Shown piece by piece: positions 9,132 to 17,707 of a stretch of 42,181 bases of DNA; position 1 is the stretch's first letter; the number at the start of each line of letters is the position of its first letter. The DNA comes from Propylenella binzhouense (lineage in GTDB: Bacteria > Pseudomonadota > Alphaproteobacteria > Rhizobiales > Afifellaceae). The stretch lies in NCBI RefSeq assembly GCF_009866965.1, contig NZ_SPKJ01000029.1:1-42181 (forward strand), read 5' to 3'. The notes under the pieces are model-generated. The model worked only from the letters and a program-made list of their open reading frames with translations, ran no database searches and was not told where the DNA came from. The translations under genes and the position numbers were made by a program.

Positions 9132-10233
9132 ACGGGGCGGAGCCGCGCTGCCGCCCGGTTCCGTGATCGGCATTCTGGGCGGCGGGCAGCTCGGGCGCAT
9201 GCTCGCGCTCGCCGCGGCCCGGCTCGGCTTCCGGTGCCGCGTCTTCTGCCCGGATGCGGAAAGTCCCGCCTTCGACGTCGCCGCCGGCCAGGTGATCGCC
9301 GCCTACGAGGACGTCGGCGCCCTCGACGCCTTCGCGGAGAATGTCGACGTCGTCACCTACGAGTTCGAGAACGTGCCGGTGGCGGCGGCGTCGCGGCTGG
9401 CGAAGCGGGTTCCGGTCCGGCCCGGCGTCCGGGCGCTCGCGGTCGCGCAGGACCGGCTCGCCGAAAAGGAGTTCCTGTCCGGTCTCGGCATACCCGTCGC
9501 CCCCTTCGCCGCCGTCGACGACGAGGCCGGCCTCGGGAAGGCGCTCGCCGCGATCGGCGCGCCCGCGATCCTGAAGACGCGCCGCCTCGGCTATGACGGC
9601 AAGGGCCAGGCCACCATCCCGGCCGACGACCAGGCCGGGTACCAGGCTGTCGCCGCCTTCGATGCGATCGGCCGCGCCCCGGCCGTCCTCGAGCGCTTCG
9701 TCCCGTTCGCGCGGGAGGTCTCGGTGATCGCCGCGCGCGGGCTCGACGGGCGGGTCGCGGCCTACGATCCGGTCGAGAATGTCCATCGAAATCATATCCT
9801 TCACACTTCGAGTGTTCCGGCGCGCGTGTCGCCGGAGACGGCCGGCGAGGCGGCTTCCATCGCCGGCCGCATCCTCGCCGCGCTCGATTATGTCGGGGTG
9901 ATCGGGATCGAGTTCTTCGTCGTCGAGGAGGCCGGCCGCGAACGGCTCGTCGTCAACGAGATCGCCCCGCGCGTCCACAATTCCGGGCACTGGACCGAGG
10001 ATGCCTGCGAGGTCTCGCAGTTCGAGAACCACGTCCGCGCCGTTGCGGGCTGGCCGCTCGGTCCGGCGGGGCGGCACAGCGACGTCGTGATGACGAACCT
10101 CATCGGTGCGGACGCGGCCGAATGGCTGGCCCTTGCGGCCGAGCCCGGGGCGCGCCTGCATCTCTACGGCAAGCGCGAGATCCGCCCCGGGCGGAAGATG
10201 GGCCACGTGAACAGGCTGGTCGCCCGCGTCTAG
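9118..10233 (+). CDS. purK: 5-(carboxyamino)imidazole ribonucleotide synthase
   Basis: PurK is an ATP-grasp enzyme that carboxylates AIR with bicarbonate and ATP to give N5-CAIR, the substrate of PurE. The 371-residue product has the N-terminal [21 protein letters not shown] motif and a central ATP-binding region with [13 protein letters not shown]. The C-terminal part has [13 protein letters not shown], typical of PurK. The ATG at 9118 lies inside the end of purE; a GTG at about 9163 is a weaker alternative. The length is normal for the family. Confidence 0.96.
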   Translation: MPRSRRGGAALPPGSVIGILGGGQLGRMLALAAARLGFRCRVFCPDAESPAFDVAAGQVIAAYEDVGALDAFAENVDVVTYEFENVPVAAASRLAKRVPVRPGVRALAVAQDRLAEKEFLSGLGIPVAPFAAVDDEAGLGKALAAIGAPAILKTRRLGYDGKGQATIPADDQAGYQAVAAFDAIGRAPAVLERFVPFAREVSVIAARGLDGRVAAYDPVENVHRNHILHTSSVPARVSPETAGEAASIAGRILAALDYVGVIGIEFFVVEEAGRERLVVNEIAPRVHNSGHWTEDACEVSQFENHVRAVAGWPLGPAGRHSDVVMTNLIGADAAEWLALAAEPGARLHLYGKREIRPGRKMGHVNRLVARV

Positions 10234-10376
10234 ACCCGCCTTGCCACGCCGGACGAAGTGTGGTGCAAGGCCCCGGCCCGCGCGGCTTCGGTCCGAGGCG
10301 GACGAAGATTCATCACCAGAAGCCCCACCAGAGGCGTGCCGCACCGGCAGGCCCGCCGTCGGGCGCAGGTTCAGGC

Positions 10377-11162
10377 ATGGCCCGCTCGGCACTCCTCAAC
10401 GTCATGGTTCGCGCCGCCACCAAGGCCGGCCGGGTTCTCGCACGCGATTTCGGCGAGGTCGAGCAGCTGCAGGTATCGCGCAAGGGGCCGGCGGATTTCG
10501 TGACCGCGGCCGACCGGCGCGCGGAGGAGATCATCCACACGGAGCTCGAGCGGGCCCGCCCCGGCTACACCTTCCTGATGGAGGAGAGCGGGGAGAGCGT
10601 CGGCACCGATCCGCAGCATCGCTGGATGGTCGATCCGCTCGACGGCACGACGAACTTCCTCCACGGCATTCCGCTCTTCGCGATCTCGATCGGGCTCGAG
10701 CGGCAGGGAAGGCTCCACGCCGCGCTCGTCTACAATCCGGTGACGGACGAGCTCTTCACGGCGGAACGCGGCGCCGGTGCGTTCATGAACGACAGGCGGC
10801 TGCGGGTCGCCGCCCGCACCCAGCTGACCGAGGCGGTGATCTGCACCGGCATCCCCCATTTCGGCCGCGGCGATCACCAGCGCTTCCTCCAGGAGCTCGC
10901 GAAGCTGATGCCGACGGTCGCGGGCGTGCGCAGGACCGGTGCCGCGGCGCTCGATCTCGCCTGGGTCGCGGCCGGGCGGTTCGACGGCTTCTGGGAACGC
11001 GCCCTGTCGCCCTGGGACATGGCCGCAGGCGTGCTGCTGATCCGGGAGGCCGGCGGCTTCGTCAGCGATCTCTCCGGCGGCGACGCGATGCTCGAGAAGG
11101 GCGACATCGTTGCGGGCAACGAGCTGATCCACCGACAGCTTCTGGCGGCGCTCCGGAACTGA
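10377..11162 (+). CDS. Inositol monophosphatase family protein
   Basis: This 261-residue lithium-sensitive-type phosphatase has all metal-site motifs: DFVTAAD at 40-46, EES at 70-72, DPLDGTTNF at 86-94 and WDMAAG at about 213-218. Family members hydrolyse inositol phosphates, 3'-phosphoadenosine phosphate or other sugar phosphates; SuhB-type members can also bind the transcription machinery. The specific substrate cannot be assigned. The start at 10377 gives the normal family N-terminus. It follows purK by 143 bases with no clear terminator. Confidence 0.92.
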   Translation: MARSALLNVMVRAATKAGRVLARDFGEVEQLQVSRKGPADFVTAADRRAEEIIHTELERARPGYTFLMEESGESVGTDPQHRWMVDPLDGTTNFLHGIPLFAISIGLERQGRLHAALVYNPVTDELFTAERGAGAFMNDRRLRVAARTQLTEAVICTGIPHFGRGDHQRFLQELAKLMPTVAGVRRTGAAALDLAWVAAGRFDGFWERALSPWDMAAGVLLIREAGGFVSDLSGGDAMLEKGDIVAGNELIHRQLLAALRN

Positions 11163-11235
11163 CCTGTTTCGCCTTTCGCCGGTGCGGTAAAACACTTACA
11201 TGTTGTCTACCCGCAGGGAGGCTAGACAGCGCAGA

Positions 11236-12288
11236 ATGTCCCGCGACTTCGACCCGTACAAGCTCTCCAGCCCGCGCGTGTTCCTGGTCCGGATGATCAT
11301 CTTCCTGGTCATCGCCGCCTTCGTGCCGCTGGTGCTCTACCGGCAGCTCGCGACCGGCTTCATGGCCAATCCCGGATTGAACGGGCTGATCCTCGGGGTT
11401 CTCTTCATCGGTATCGCGCTCGCGTTCCGGAACGTCGTGCTGCTCATGCCGGAGGTGCGCTGGGTCAACTCCTTCCGCCGTCGCGACATGGATCCGACGC
11501 TGCAGACGCCGAGGCTGCTTGCGCCGATGGCGACCCTTTTGCGGGACAGGGCGGATTCGATGGCGCTCTCCACCTCGACCTGGCGGTCGATCCTCGATTC
11601 GATCGCCACGCGCCTCGACGAGAACCGCGAGATCCTGCGCTACATGACCGGCTTGCTGGTCTTCCTCGGCCTGCTCGGGACGTTCTGGGGTCTCATCACC
11701 ACGATCGGCGCTGTCTCGAGCACGATCCAGGCGCTTGACGTCACCGCCGGCAGTACGGCGACGATCTTCGAGAGCCTGAAGAGCGGCTTGCAGGCGCCGC
11801 TTGCCGGCATGGGCATCGCCTTTTCCTCCTCCCTCTTCGGCCTCGCATCCTCGCTGGTGCTCGGCTTCCTCGATCTTCAGGCCGGCCAGGCGCAGAACCG
11901 GTTCTATACAGAGCTCGAGGACTGGCTCTCCACCATCACGGATCTCGAGGGGCTCGATCTGGAGGAGGCGGAGACCGGGAACGCCGTCCAGGAGATCAAG
12001 CTCTCCGTCGAGCGCCTGTCGCGCTCGGTCCAGGAGGGTGGCGGGCGGGCTGCGACCACCGCGATGGCAAATCTCGCGGAGGGAATCCAGGCGCTCGTCC
12101 AGCACATGCGCGGCGAGCAGCAGATGGTCCGCGACTGGGTGGAAGCGCAGGCCGAGCAGCAGCGGGCACTGCAACGGGCGCTGAACCGGCTCGCGGAGGT
12201 GTCGGACCGGGCGAGCGCCCGGCGGCCGGTCGAGCCGGACGAGGACCGTCCCGCCAAGGTCGTCGCGGAATACCGCCGGGAGGGCTGA
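11236..12288 (+). CDS. MotA/TolQ/ExbB-type proton channel protein
   Basis: This 350-residue inner-membrane protein has hydrophobic segments at about 19-35, 47-65, 138-160 and 190-213. The third contains LLGTFWGLITTIG, the hallmark of the TolQ/ExbB/MotA family. Residues from about 215 to the end form a long, mostly helical cytoplasmic tail that TolQ lacks. The partner OmpA/MotB-type gene starts three bases after its stop, so the two form a stator-like complex. It is not the Tol system, which has its own tolQ at 18545. There are no flagellar genes nearby. The role is unknown; an ATG at 11200 is an alternative start. Confidence 0.87.
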   Translation: MSRDFDPYKLSSPRVFLVRMIIFLVIAAFVPLVLYRQLATGFMANPGLNGLILGVLFIGIALAFRNVVLLMPEVRWVNSFRRRDMDPTLQTPRLLAPMATLLRDRADSMALSTSTWRSILDSIATRLDENREILRYMTGLLVFLGLLGTFWGLITTIGAVSSTIQALDVTAGSTATIFESLKSGLQAPLAGMGIAFSSSLFGLASSLVLGFLDLQAGQAQNRFYTELEDWLSTITDLEGLDLEEAETGNAVQEIKLSVERLSRSVQEGGGRAATTAMANLAEGIQALVQHMRGEQQMVRDWVEAQAEQQRALQRALNRLAEVSDRASARRPVEPDEDRPAKVVAEYRREG

Positions 12289-12291
12289 TCG

Positions 12292-13323
12292 ATGGCGATC
12301 GCGCGGGCGCGCCGCGGCCCGAGCCGCGCCGACTACTGGCCGGGCTTCGTCGACGCCATGTCGACGCTGCTCCTGGTGTTCATCTTCCTTTCCTCGCTTT
12401 TCATGCTCGCCCAGTTCTTCCTGAGCCAGGAGATCACGGGCAAGGACACGGTCCTCAACCGCCTGAACTCGCAGATCAACGAGCTGACCGAGATGCTCGC
12501 GCTCGAGCGCGCGAAGGGGAACGACCTCTCCGAGACCCTCGCCTCGCTGCGGGCCAACCTGTCGAGCGCGGAGGAGGAGCGCGACCGGCTGCGTGATCTG
12601 CTCGACAAGGGGAGCGGAGCGGAGAGCGCGGCGCAGGGACGGATTACCGGCCTCGAAGGCGATCTCGCCGACGAGAAGCGGATCAGCCAGAGCGCGATGG
12701 CGCAGGTGGAGCTTCTGAACCAGCAGATCGCTGCACTTCGCCGCCAGATCGGCGCGCTCGAATCCGCGCTCGAGGCATCGGAATCGCGCGACCGCGAGAG
12801 CCAGACCAAGATTGCCGATCTCGGCAGGCGATTGAACGTCGCGCTGGCCCAGCGCGTGCAGGAGCTGTCTCGCTACCGCTCGGACTTCTTCGGACGGCTC
12901 CGCGAGATTCTCGCCGGCCGCTCCGACGTCGAGGTCGTCGGGGACCGCTTCGTGCTGCCGGCCGCGGTGCTGTTCCCGTCGGGCACCGACGACATCAACG
13001 ACTCCGCGCGCGGCGAACTCGACAAGCTGGCGGCCGCGATCAAGGAGCTCGAGGCGCAGATCCCGCCGGAGATCAACTGGGTGATCCGCGTCGACGGCCA
13101 CACCGACGTCCGGCCGCTCAGCGGCTTCACGCGGTTCCGCAGCAATTGGGAGCTCTCGGCCGCCCGCGCCATCGCCGTCGTCCGCTATCTGATCGGACAG
13201 GGCGTCTCGCCCAACCGCCTCGTCGCGGCCGGCTTCGGCGAGTACCAGCCGCTCGACCCCGGCACCACCGAGGAGGCCTATGCCCGCAACCGCCGGATCG
13301 AGCTGAAGCTCACAGAGCGCTGA
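12292..13323 (+). CDS. OmpA/MotB-type peptidoglycan-binding protein
   Basis: This 343-residue protein has a short cytoplasmic head, a transmembrane helix at about 22-42, a long coiled coil (about 50-200) and a C-terminal OmpA domain with VDGHTDVRPL and NRRIELKL. Asp21 in WPGFVDAMSTLLLVF matches the position of the proton-carrying Asp of MotB, so it is probably proton-driven. It pairs with the channel gene three bases upstream. The last 14 bases overlap the end of the convergent ABC transporter gene. The coiled coil would span the periplasm and hold the OmpA domain on peptidoglycan. Confidence 0.87.
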   Translation: MAIARARRGPSRADYWPGFVDAMSTLLLVFIFLSSLFMLAQFFLSQEITGKDTVLNRLNSQINELTEMLALERAKGNDLSETLASLRANLSSAEEERDRLRDLLDKGSGAESAAQGRITGLEGDLADEKRISQSAMAQVELLNQQIAALRRQIGALESALEASESRDRESQTKIADLGRRLNVALAQRVQELSRYRSDFFGRLREILAGRSDVEVVGDRFVLPAAVLFPSGTDDINDSARGELDKLAAAIKELEAQIPPEINWVIRVDGHTDVRPLSGFTRFRSNWELSAARAIAVVRYLIGQGVSPNRLVAAGFGEYQPLDPGTTEEAYARNRRIELKLTER

Positions 13324-15133
13324 GGCGCTCGCCGGCGCGGAGCGGCGCCGCGCTCGGCCCGGTCTGGAACTGCAGTTCCGCAAGACGGGCGTAGAGGCCG
13401 CCGCGGCTGACCAGCGTCGCGTGGCTGCCCTCTTCGACGATCCGGCCCTCGTCCATGACGACGATCCGGTCCACGCTCTTGATCGTCGCGAGGCGGTGGG
13501 CGATGACGAGCGTCGTGCGGCTGCGCATCAGGGAATCGAGCGCCGCCTGGACCGCGACCTCGCTCTCGGCGTCGAGCGCGCTCGTAGCCTCGTCGAGCAG
13601 CAGGATCGGGGCGTCCTTGAGGATCGCGCGCGCGATCGCCACCCGCTGCCGCTGGCCCCCGGAAAGCGTCACGCCGCGCTCGCCGAGAACGGTGTCGTAG
13701 CCTTGCGGCAGCGCGGAGAGAAACGCGTCCGCATGGGCCGCACGCGCCGCGGCGCGCACCGCCTCCTCGCCCGCGGCCGGATCCGCGAAGCGGATGTTGT
13801 CCATCGCCGAGGCGGCGAAGATGGTTGCGTCCTGCGGCACCAGCGCGATCCGGCGGCGCAGGTCCCGTGGGTCGACGGTGCGCACGTCGATGCCGTCCAC
13901 GAGAAGCCGGCCGCTCTCCGGGTCGTAATAGCGCATCAGGAGCGCGAACACCGTCGACTTCCCCGAGCCGGAGGGGCCGACGATCGCGACGCGCTCGCCC
14001 GGCTGCACGGCGAGGTCGAAGTCGCGCAGGACTGGCGATCCTTCGATGCCGTAGCCGAAGGAGACCCGCTCGAACCGGATCTCTCCCGACGCCGGAACCG
14101 GAAGCCGCGCCGGCTCGGCCGGCGCGACGATCTGCGGCTTCGTGTTGAGGAGCTCCGCGATCCGTTCGGCTGCGCCCGATGCCTGCGAGACCTCGCCCCA
14201 GACCTGGGAGAGCTCCCCCAGCGCGCCTGCGGCGAAGACGGAATAGAGCACGAACTGGCCGAGCGTGCCGGCCGACATCTGGCCGGCGAGGACGGACCGG
14301 GCGCCCCACCAGAGCACGCCGACAATGCTCGCGAAGACGAGGAAGATCGCGAAGGCCGTCAGATAGGCCCGCGCGGTCGTCGCGGTCCGCGCCGCCTCGT
14401 AGGAGGCGTCGACCCGGCCCGCGAAGCGGGACTCCGCCGCCTTCTCCTGCGTGAAGGCCTGGACGATGCGGACGGCGCCGATCGCCTCGGCGGCGTAGGC
14501 GGTCGCCTCCGCGAGCGTATCCTGCGCGTACCGGGAGCGCCGGCGCACACTTCGCCCGAAGCCGACGATCGGAAGCACGATGATCGGGATGGCCATCAGG
14601 ACCAGTCCGGAGAGGTGCGGGCTGGTGACGACCATCATCGCGGCCGCCCCGATCAGGAGCACGAGGTTCCGCAATGCGATGGAGGCGCTCGCGCCGGCGG
14701 CGGACTTCATCTGCGTCGTGTCGGCGGTGAGCCGCGAGATCAGCTCGCCCGACCGCGCCGTGTCGAAGAAGCCCGGCGAGAGCGACATGAGGTGCGCGAA
14801 GACGTCGCGCCTGATGTCGGTGACGATCCGGTCCCCGAGCGTGGTGACGAGATAGAAGCGGAGCGCGCTCGCCAGCGACAGGCAGGCCGCCAGACCGAAG
14901 AGCAGGAGGAAGCTGCGGTTGACCGAGAGCCCGCTATCGGCGGAATGGAACCCGCTGTCGATCATGTGGCGGACGGCGAGCGGCACCGCGAGGGTGACGA
15001 GAGCGGCGGCGACGAGCGCGGCGAGGGCGGCTGCGACGCGCAGGCGGTAGCGCCTGAGATATGGCATAAGCATCGACAGCGGCTTCAGCGCCTGCCGCCC
15101 ATGCTTCGCTTCTGTACCGCTCGGACTTGTCAT
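13310..15133 (-). CDS. MsbA-like ABC exporter (fused permease and ATPase)
   Basis: This protein of about 607 residues has six N-terminal membrane segments followed by an ABC ATPase. Near the middle of the ATPase are Walker A (GPSGSGKST, about 386-394), the signature LSGGQRQ (about 490), Walker B (ILLLDEATSALD) and the H-loop (AHRLATI). It should act as a homodimer exporting a lipid or other hydrophobic compound; the substrate is not readable. The ATG at 15133 is preferred, but an ATG at 15169 is also in frame, and neither has a good ribosome-binding site. Confidence 0.92.
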   Translation of the reverse strand: MTSPSGTEAKHGRQALKPLSMLMPYLRRYRLRVAAALAALVAAALVTLAVPLAVRHMIDSGFHSADSGLSVNRSFLLLFGLAACLSLASALRFYLVTTLGDRIVTDIRRDVFAHLMSLSPGFFDTARSGELISRLTADTTQMKSAAGASASIALRNLVLLIGAAAMMVVTSPHLSGLVLMAIPIIVLPIVGFGRSVRRRSRYAQDTLAEATAYAAEAIGAVRIVQAFTQEKAAESRFAGRVDASYEAARTATTARAYLTAFAIFLVFASIVGVLWWGARSVLAGQMSAGTLGQFVLYSVFAAGALGELSQVWGEVSQASGAAERIAELLNTKPQIVAPAEPARLPVPASGEIRFERVSFGYGIEGSPVLRDFDLAVQPGERVAIVGPSGSGKSTVFALLMRYYDPESGRLLVDGIDVRTVDPRDLRRRIALVPQDATIFAASAMDNIRFADPAAGEEAVRAAARAAHADAFLSALPQGYDTVLGERGVTLSGGQRQRVAIARAILKDAPILLLDEATSALDAESEVAVQAALDSLMRSRTTLVIAHRLATIKSVDRIVVMDEGRIVEEGSHATLVSRGGLYARLAELQFQTGPSAAPLRAGERLSAL

Positions 15134-15186
15134 CCGGGGAGCAGGAGCAAAATTAGTCCCGCCATGCAAGTCGCGCCCCGAGCGCC

Positions 15187-15215
15187 TTGATGACGCGGCC
15201 CGCCTTCGCTATAGA
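15187..15215 (+). promoter_or_regulatory. Sigma-70-type promoter of rpmE
   Basis: TTGATG (15187-15192), a 17-base spacer and TATAGA (15210-15215) form a good match to the housekeeping promoter. Transcription would begin near 15222, giving rpmE a leader of about 95 bases. Confidence 0.6.
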
Positions 15216-15315
15216 CCACGCAACGGACGTGAGAGCGGCCGACGGATCGTTGCGTCCAAGCGGGGCCGGCGAACCTGGCGCACGGCCAACCCAGCGCAGG
15301 CGAAGAGACACGATC

Positions 15316-15540
15316 ATGAAGAGCGGCATTCATCCCGACTATCACAAGATCAAGGTTGTGATGACCGACGGCACCGAGTTCTGGACGCGCTCCACGCTCG
15401 GCAAGGAGGGCGACACCCTCAACCTCGACATCGACCCGAAGACGCATCCGGCCTGGACCGGCGGCAGCCAGCAGCTCCTCGACCGCGGCGGCCGGCTGTC
15501 CCGGTTCAAGAACAAGTACAATACGTTCCTCGGCTCCTGA
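15316..15540 (+). CDS. rpmE: 50S ribosomal protein L31 (bL31)
   Basis: This 74-residue protein matches alphaproteobacterial bL31: [19 protein letters not shown] at the start, then [21 protein letters not shown]. It has no Cys residues, so it is the zinc-free form. The start at 15316 is set by the family N-terminus; the frame opens earlier but the extra sequence is not L31-like. It has its own promoter and a strong terminator, so it is probably a single-gene transcript. Confidence 0.97.
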   Translation: MKSGIHPDYHKIKVVMTDGTEFWTRSTLGKEGDTLNLDIDPKTHPAWTGGSQQLLDRGGRLSRFKNKYNTFLGS

Positions 15541-15562
15541 GGGCCGATCCGTTCCGATCACG

Positions 15563-15591
15563 AAAGGGCCGGCGCTTCGCCGGCCCTTTTT
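15563..15591 (+). terminator. Rho-independent terminator of rpmE
   Basis: A 9-base GC stem (15566-15574 with 15578-15586), extended by AAA/TTT pairs and followed by a T run to 15591, lies 23 bases after the rpmE stop. The A run on the other side makes it likely to work for rcdA on the minus strand as well. Confidence 0.85.
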
Positions 15592-15611
15592 CGTTCCGGG
15601 GAAACGGAGGG

Positions 15612-16121
15612 TCAGCCGCCGCCGAGCGCGCTCGCCAGCACCCGCAGCTGGTCCTGAACCGGATTGCGGGTCCGGTCGGCCCCTCCCGGCAGCAGCGCGG
15701 CGTCGATGCTCTCCACGCGCTTGTGGAGCGAAAGGGAACGGGCCACGAGGTCGCAGAACTCGCTTGGAAGCTCCTCCCATACCGGCCCGCTCATCTCGCT
15801 TCCGAACGGCTCGATGCGGATCTTCTGCTTCTCTTCCTTCGCCTGGGCGGGCGACATCTCGCCTTCGACGACGGAGCGATGAAGGAGGAGCCACGACGCG
15901 AGCTGCATGAGCCTCGTGGTGAGCCGCATGGATTCCGCGGCGTAGAGGACCGAGGCGGGCCGGCCGAGCCTGCGGGCGGCCGCGCGTCCCTCGCCGTCCA
16001 GATAGGTCGCGGTCGCCTCGACCAGCTTCATCCCATCCTGGAAGAGCTGCCGGAACGTCTCCGAATGCGTGTAGGCGCGACCGAACGAAATCGGCTCCTT
16101 CGGGTCGGTTCGGCGACGCAT
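15612..16121 (-). CDS. rcdA: RcdA-family protein (DUF1465), CtrA degradation adaptor
   Basis: This 169-residue helical protein belongs to DUF1465, the family of Caulobacter RcdA, an adaptor that helps ClpXP degrade the master cell-cycle regulator CtrA. The stretch EPISFGRAYTHSETFRQLF near the N-terminus and the helical VLYAAESMRLTTRLMQLASWL segment are family-like. The start at 16121 is preferred to an ATG at 16184. It lies downstream of DUF1192, but a terminator (16235-16263) separates the two, so it should have its own promoter, where a CtrA-box-like sequence is found (16220-16235). Confidence 0.85.
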   Translation of the reverse strand: MRRRTDPKEPISFGRAYTHSETFRQLFQDGMKLVEATATYLDGEGRAAARRLGRPASVLYAAESMRLTTRLMQLASWLLLHRSVVEGEMSPAQAKEEKQKIRIEPFGSEMSGPVWEELPSEFCDLVARSLSLHKRVESIDAALLPGGADRTRNPVQDQLRVLASALGGG

Positions 16122-16219
16122 CAATGCAGGCACCCCAATGCAAGGGGGAGCTCGCAGGAGCTCCGATCTTCGCTGGACCGGCATTCTGGTCCAGAAGGGG
16201 GCCCCGCATCAATCGCATC

Positions 16220-16235
16220 GTTACAGATCGGTTAA
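16220..16235 (-). promoter_or_regulatory. Candidate CtrA box upstream of rcdA
   Basis: On the minus strand this reads TTAA-N7-GTAAC, one base from the CtrA consensus TTAA-N7-TTAAC. It lies 99 bases before the rcdA start and just after the terminator of DUF1192. If it works, CtrA would control the gene for an adaptor of its own degradation. Confidence 0.5.
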
Positions 16236-16263
16236 GAAAAAAGAGCCGCGGCGAGGCGGCTCT
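16235..16263 (-). terminator. Rho-independent terminator of the DUF1192 gene
   Basis: A perfect 8-base stem (16242-16249 with 16256-16263, six-base loop) is followed on the minus strand by a T6 run. It separates DUF1192 from rcdA. Confidence 0.8.
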
Positions 16264-16349
16264 GGAGAGTCACAGGGAGGCGTCAAACAGAGTGGGCAGG
16301 TGCCACTCGCGTCCAGATCGCTGGACACCTTCATTAGGAACCATAAAGG

Positions 16350-16365
16350 TTAACGCGAGACTAAC
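16350..16365 (+). promoter_or_regulatory. Second CtrA-box-like sequence
   Basis: The sequence TTAA-N7-CTAAC differs from the CtrA consensus at one base. It lies 11 bases beyond the DUF1192 stop codon and about 230 bases upstream of rcdA. It is weaker by position than the site at 16220-16235. Confidence 0.3.
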
Positions 16366-16376
16366 GCCGTCGACGC

Positions 16377-16583
16377 TCAGGACGTTTTCCCCGAGACATT
16401 GAAGACGGAATGCGCGGCGTCGCGGCTCTTCTTCTTTGCCGCGACGGCCTGCTGCAAGCGCTCGATCTCGTGGCGGAACAGCTGAATCCGCGCTTCGATC
16501 TCGTCGATCGACAGGAGCGAAAGGTCTTCGCCCACCGATGGTGCCGCTCGTCGAGGTGGACTGTCCTCGTCAAAGATGCCCAT
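16377..16583 (-). CDS. DUF1192 family small protein
   Basis: This 68-residue protein (MGIFDEDSPPRRAAPSVGED then LSLLSIDEIEARIQLFRHEI) matches DUF1192, a short alphaproteobacterial family found next to rcdA. The middle is a coiled-coil helix. GGGAGGAAC precedes the ATG at 16583. A good sigma-70 promoter lies at 16606-16634. The function is unknown; the link to the RcdA pathway is inferred from neighbourhood only. Confidence 0.85.
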   Translation of the reverse strand: MGIFDEDSPPRRAAPSVGEDLSLLSIDEIEARIQLFRHEIERLQQAVAAKKKSRDAAHSVFNVSGKTS

Positions 16584-16605
16584 GGGTTCCTCCCGGTTTT
16601 CTGCA

Positions 16606-16634
16606 ATTGTAATATCCCTTCACGGGATTGTCAG
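16606..16634 (-). promoter_or_regulatory. Sigma-70-type promoter of the DUF1192 gene
   Basis: On the minus strand, CTGACA (16634-16629), 17 bases and TACAAT (16611-16606) form a near-consensus promoter. It overlaps a plus-strand promoter for the quinone oxidoreductase gene. Confidence 0.6.
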
Positions 16635-16655
16635 GTCGTCCGCCTGTGCTAGGTG
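16628..16655 (+). promoter_or_regulatory. Possible promoter of the quinone oxidoreductase gene
   Basis: TTGTCA (16628-16633), 16 bases and TAGGTG (16650-16655) read towards the gene at 16686. The -35 hexamer shares bases with the -35 of the divergent DUF1192 promoter, so the two genes probably compete for polymerase. Confidence 0.4.
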
Positions 16656-16685
16656 GGGCGACCGATCTGGCCTGGAGACGACGCG

Positions 16686-17693
16686 ATGAGCCCGGATTCC
16701 GCCGAGACGATGACGGCAGTCGCCATCCGCGAGCCGGGCGGGCCCGAGGTCCTTGTCCCCGAGGCGCGGCCGGTACCCGAACTCGGGCCCGGCGAGATCC
16801 TGGTGCGTGTGAAGGCCGCCGGCGTGAACCGTCCCGACGCGACCCAGCGGACGGGCAATTACGCGCCGCCGCCCGGCGTTACCGACATTCCCGGCCTGGA
16901 GATCGCGGGCGAGGTCGCGAAGGTCGGCCGCTCGGTGTCGCGCTGGCAGGAAGGCGACGCCGTCGTCGCACTCGTGCCCGGCGGCGGGTACGCGGAATTC
17001 TGCGTCGTGCACGAGAGCAACGCACTGCCGCTGCCTGCGCCGCTCAGCTGGATCGAGGGTGCGGGCATCCCGGAGACCACGTTCACGGTCTGGCACAACG
17101 TGTTCCAGCGCGGCGGGCTGCGGCGCGGCGACTCGCTTCTCATCCACGGGGGGACGAGCGGGATCGGAACCACCGCCATCCAGCTCGGCAAGGCGTTCGG
17201 CGCGTTCGTCGCCACCACCGTCGGCTCGGACGACAAGCGGCGGATCGCGCGCGACCTCGGCGCCGACGCCGCCATCAACTACGTGAAGGAGGATTTCGTC
17301 GCGGCGGTGCGCAACGCCACCGGCGGGCACGGCGCGGACGTGATCCTCGACATGGTGGGCGGCTCCTACATCGACCGGAACTACGAGGCAGCCGCGGAAG
17401 ACGGCCGGATCATCCAGATCGCGTTCCTCGAAGGCGCCATCGCCGAGGCCGACTTCCGCAAGCTGATGCTGAAGCGGCTGGTCCACACTGGCTCGACGCT
17501 GAGGCCGCGGACCGTCGCGTTCAAGGCGGAGGTGGCGAGATCGCTCGAGGAGTCGGTCTGGCCGGTGATCGCGAACGGCAAATTCAGGCCGGTGGTCGAT
17601 TCCGTGTTTCCGCTCAGGGAGGCGGCAGAGGCGCATCGGAGGCTCGACGCGGCCGACCACGTGGGCAAGATCGTCCTCACGGTCGGCTCCTGA
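16686..17693 (+). CDS. NAD(P)H quinone oxidoreductase (zeta-crystallin/PIG3-like)
   Basis: This 335-residue medium-chain dehydrogenase/reductase lacks the zinc-binding cysteines of alcohol dehydrogenases and has the quinone reductase layout. The N-terminal GroES-like domain carries AAGVNRPDATQRTGNY, and the nucleotide-binding domain has IHGGTSGIGTTAIQL at about 155-169. It should reduce quinones with NADPH. GGAG stands eight bases before the ATG at 16686; an ATG at 16653 is possible. The gene lies beside DUF1192 and rcdA, as I recall in other Rhizobiales. Confidence 0.92.
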   Translation: MSPDSAETMTAVAIREPGGPEVLVPEARPVPELGPGEILVRVKAAGVNRPDATQRTGNYAPPPGVTDIPGLEIAGEVAKVGRSVSRWQEGDAVVALVPGGGYAEFCVVHESNALPLPAPLSWIEGAGIPETTFTVWHNVFQRGGLRRGDSLLIHGGTSGIGTTAIQLGKAFGAFVATTVGSDDKRRIARDLGADAAINYVKEDFVAAVRNATGGHGADVILDMVGGSYIDRNYEAAAEDGRIIQIAFLEGAIAEADFRKLMLKRLVHTGSTLRPRTVAFKAEVARSLEESVWPVIANGKFRPVVDSVFPLREAAEAHRRLDAADHVGKIVLTVGS

Positions 17694-17707
17694 GGCGGGG
17701 CGAAGCC

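Noticed and set aside
11236-13323. A complete Zorya defence system
   Set aside because: Only a ZorA/ZorB-like stator architecture is present. No helicase or nuclease gene stands nearby; the neighbours are a phosphatase and an ABC exporter.
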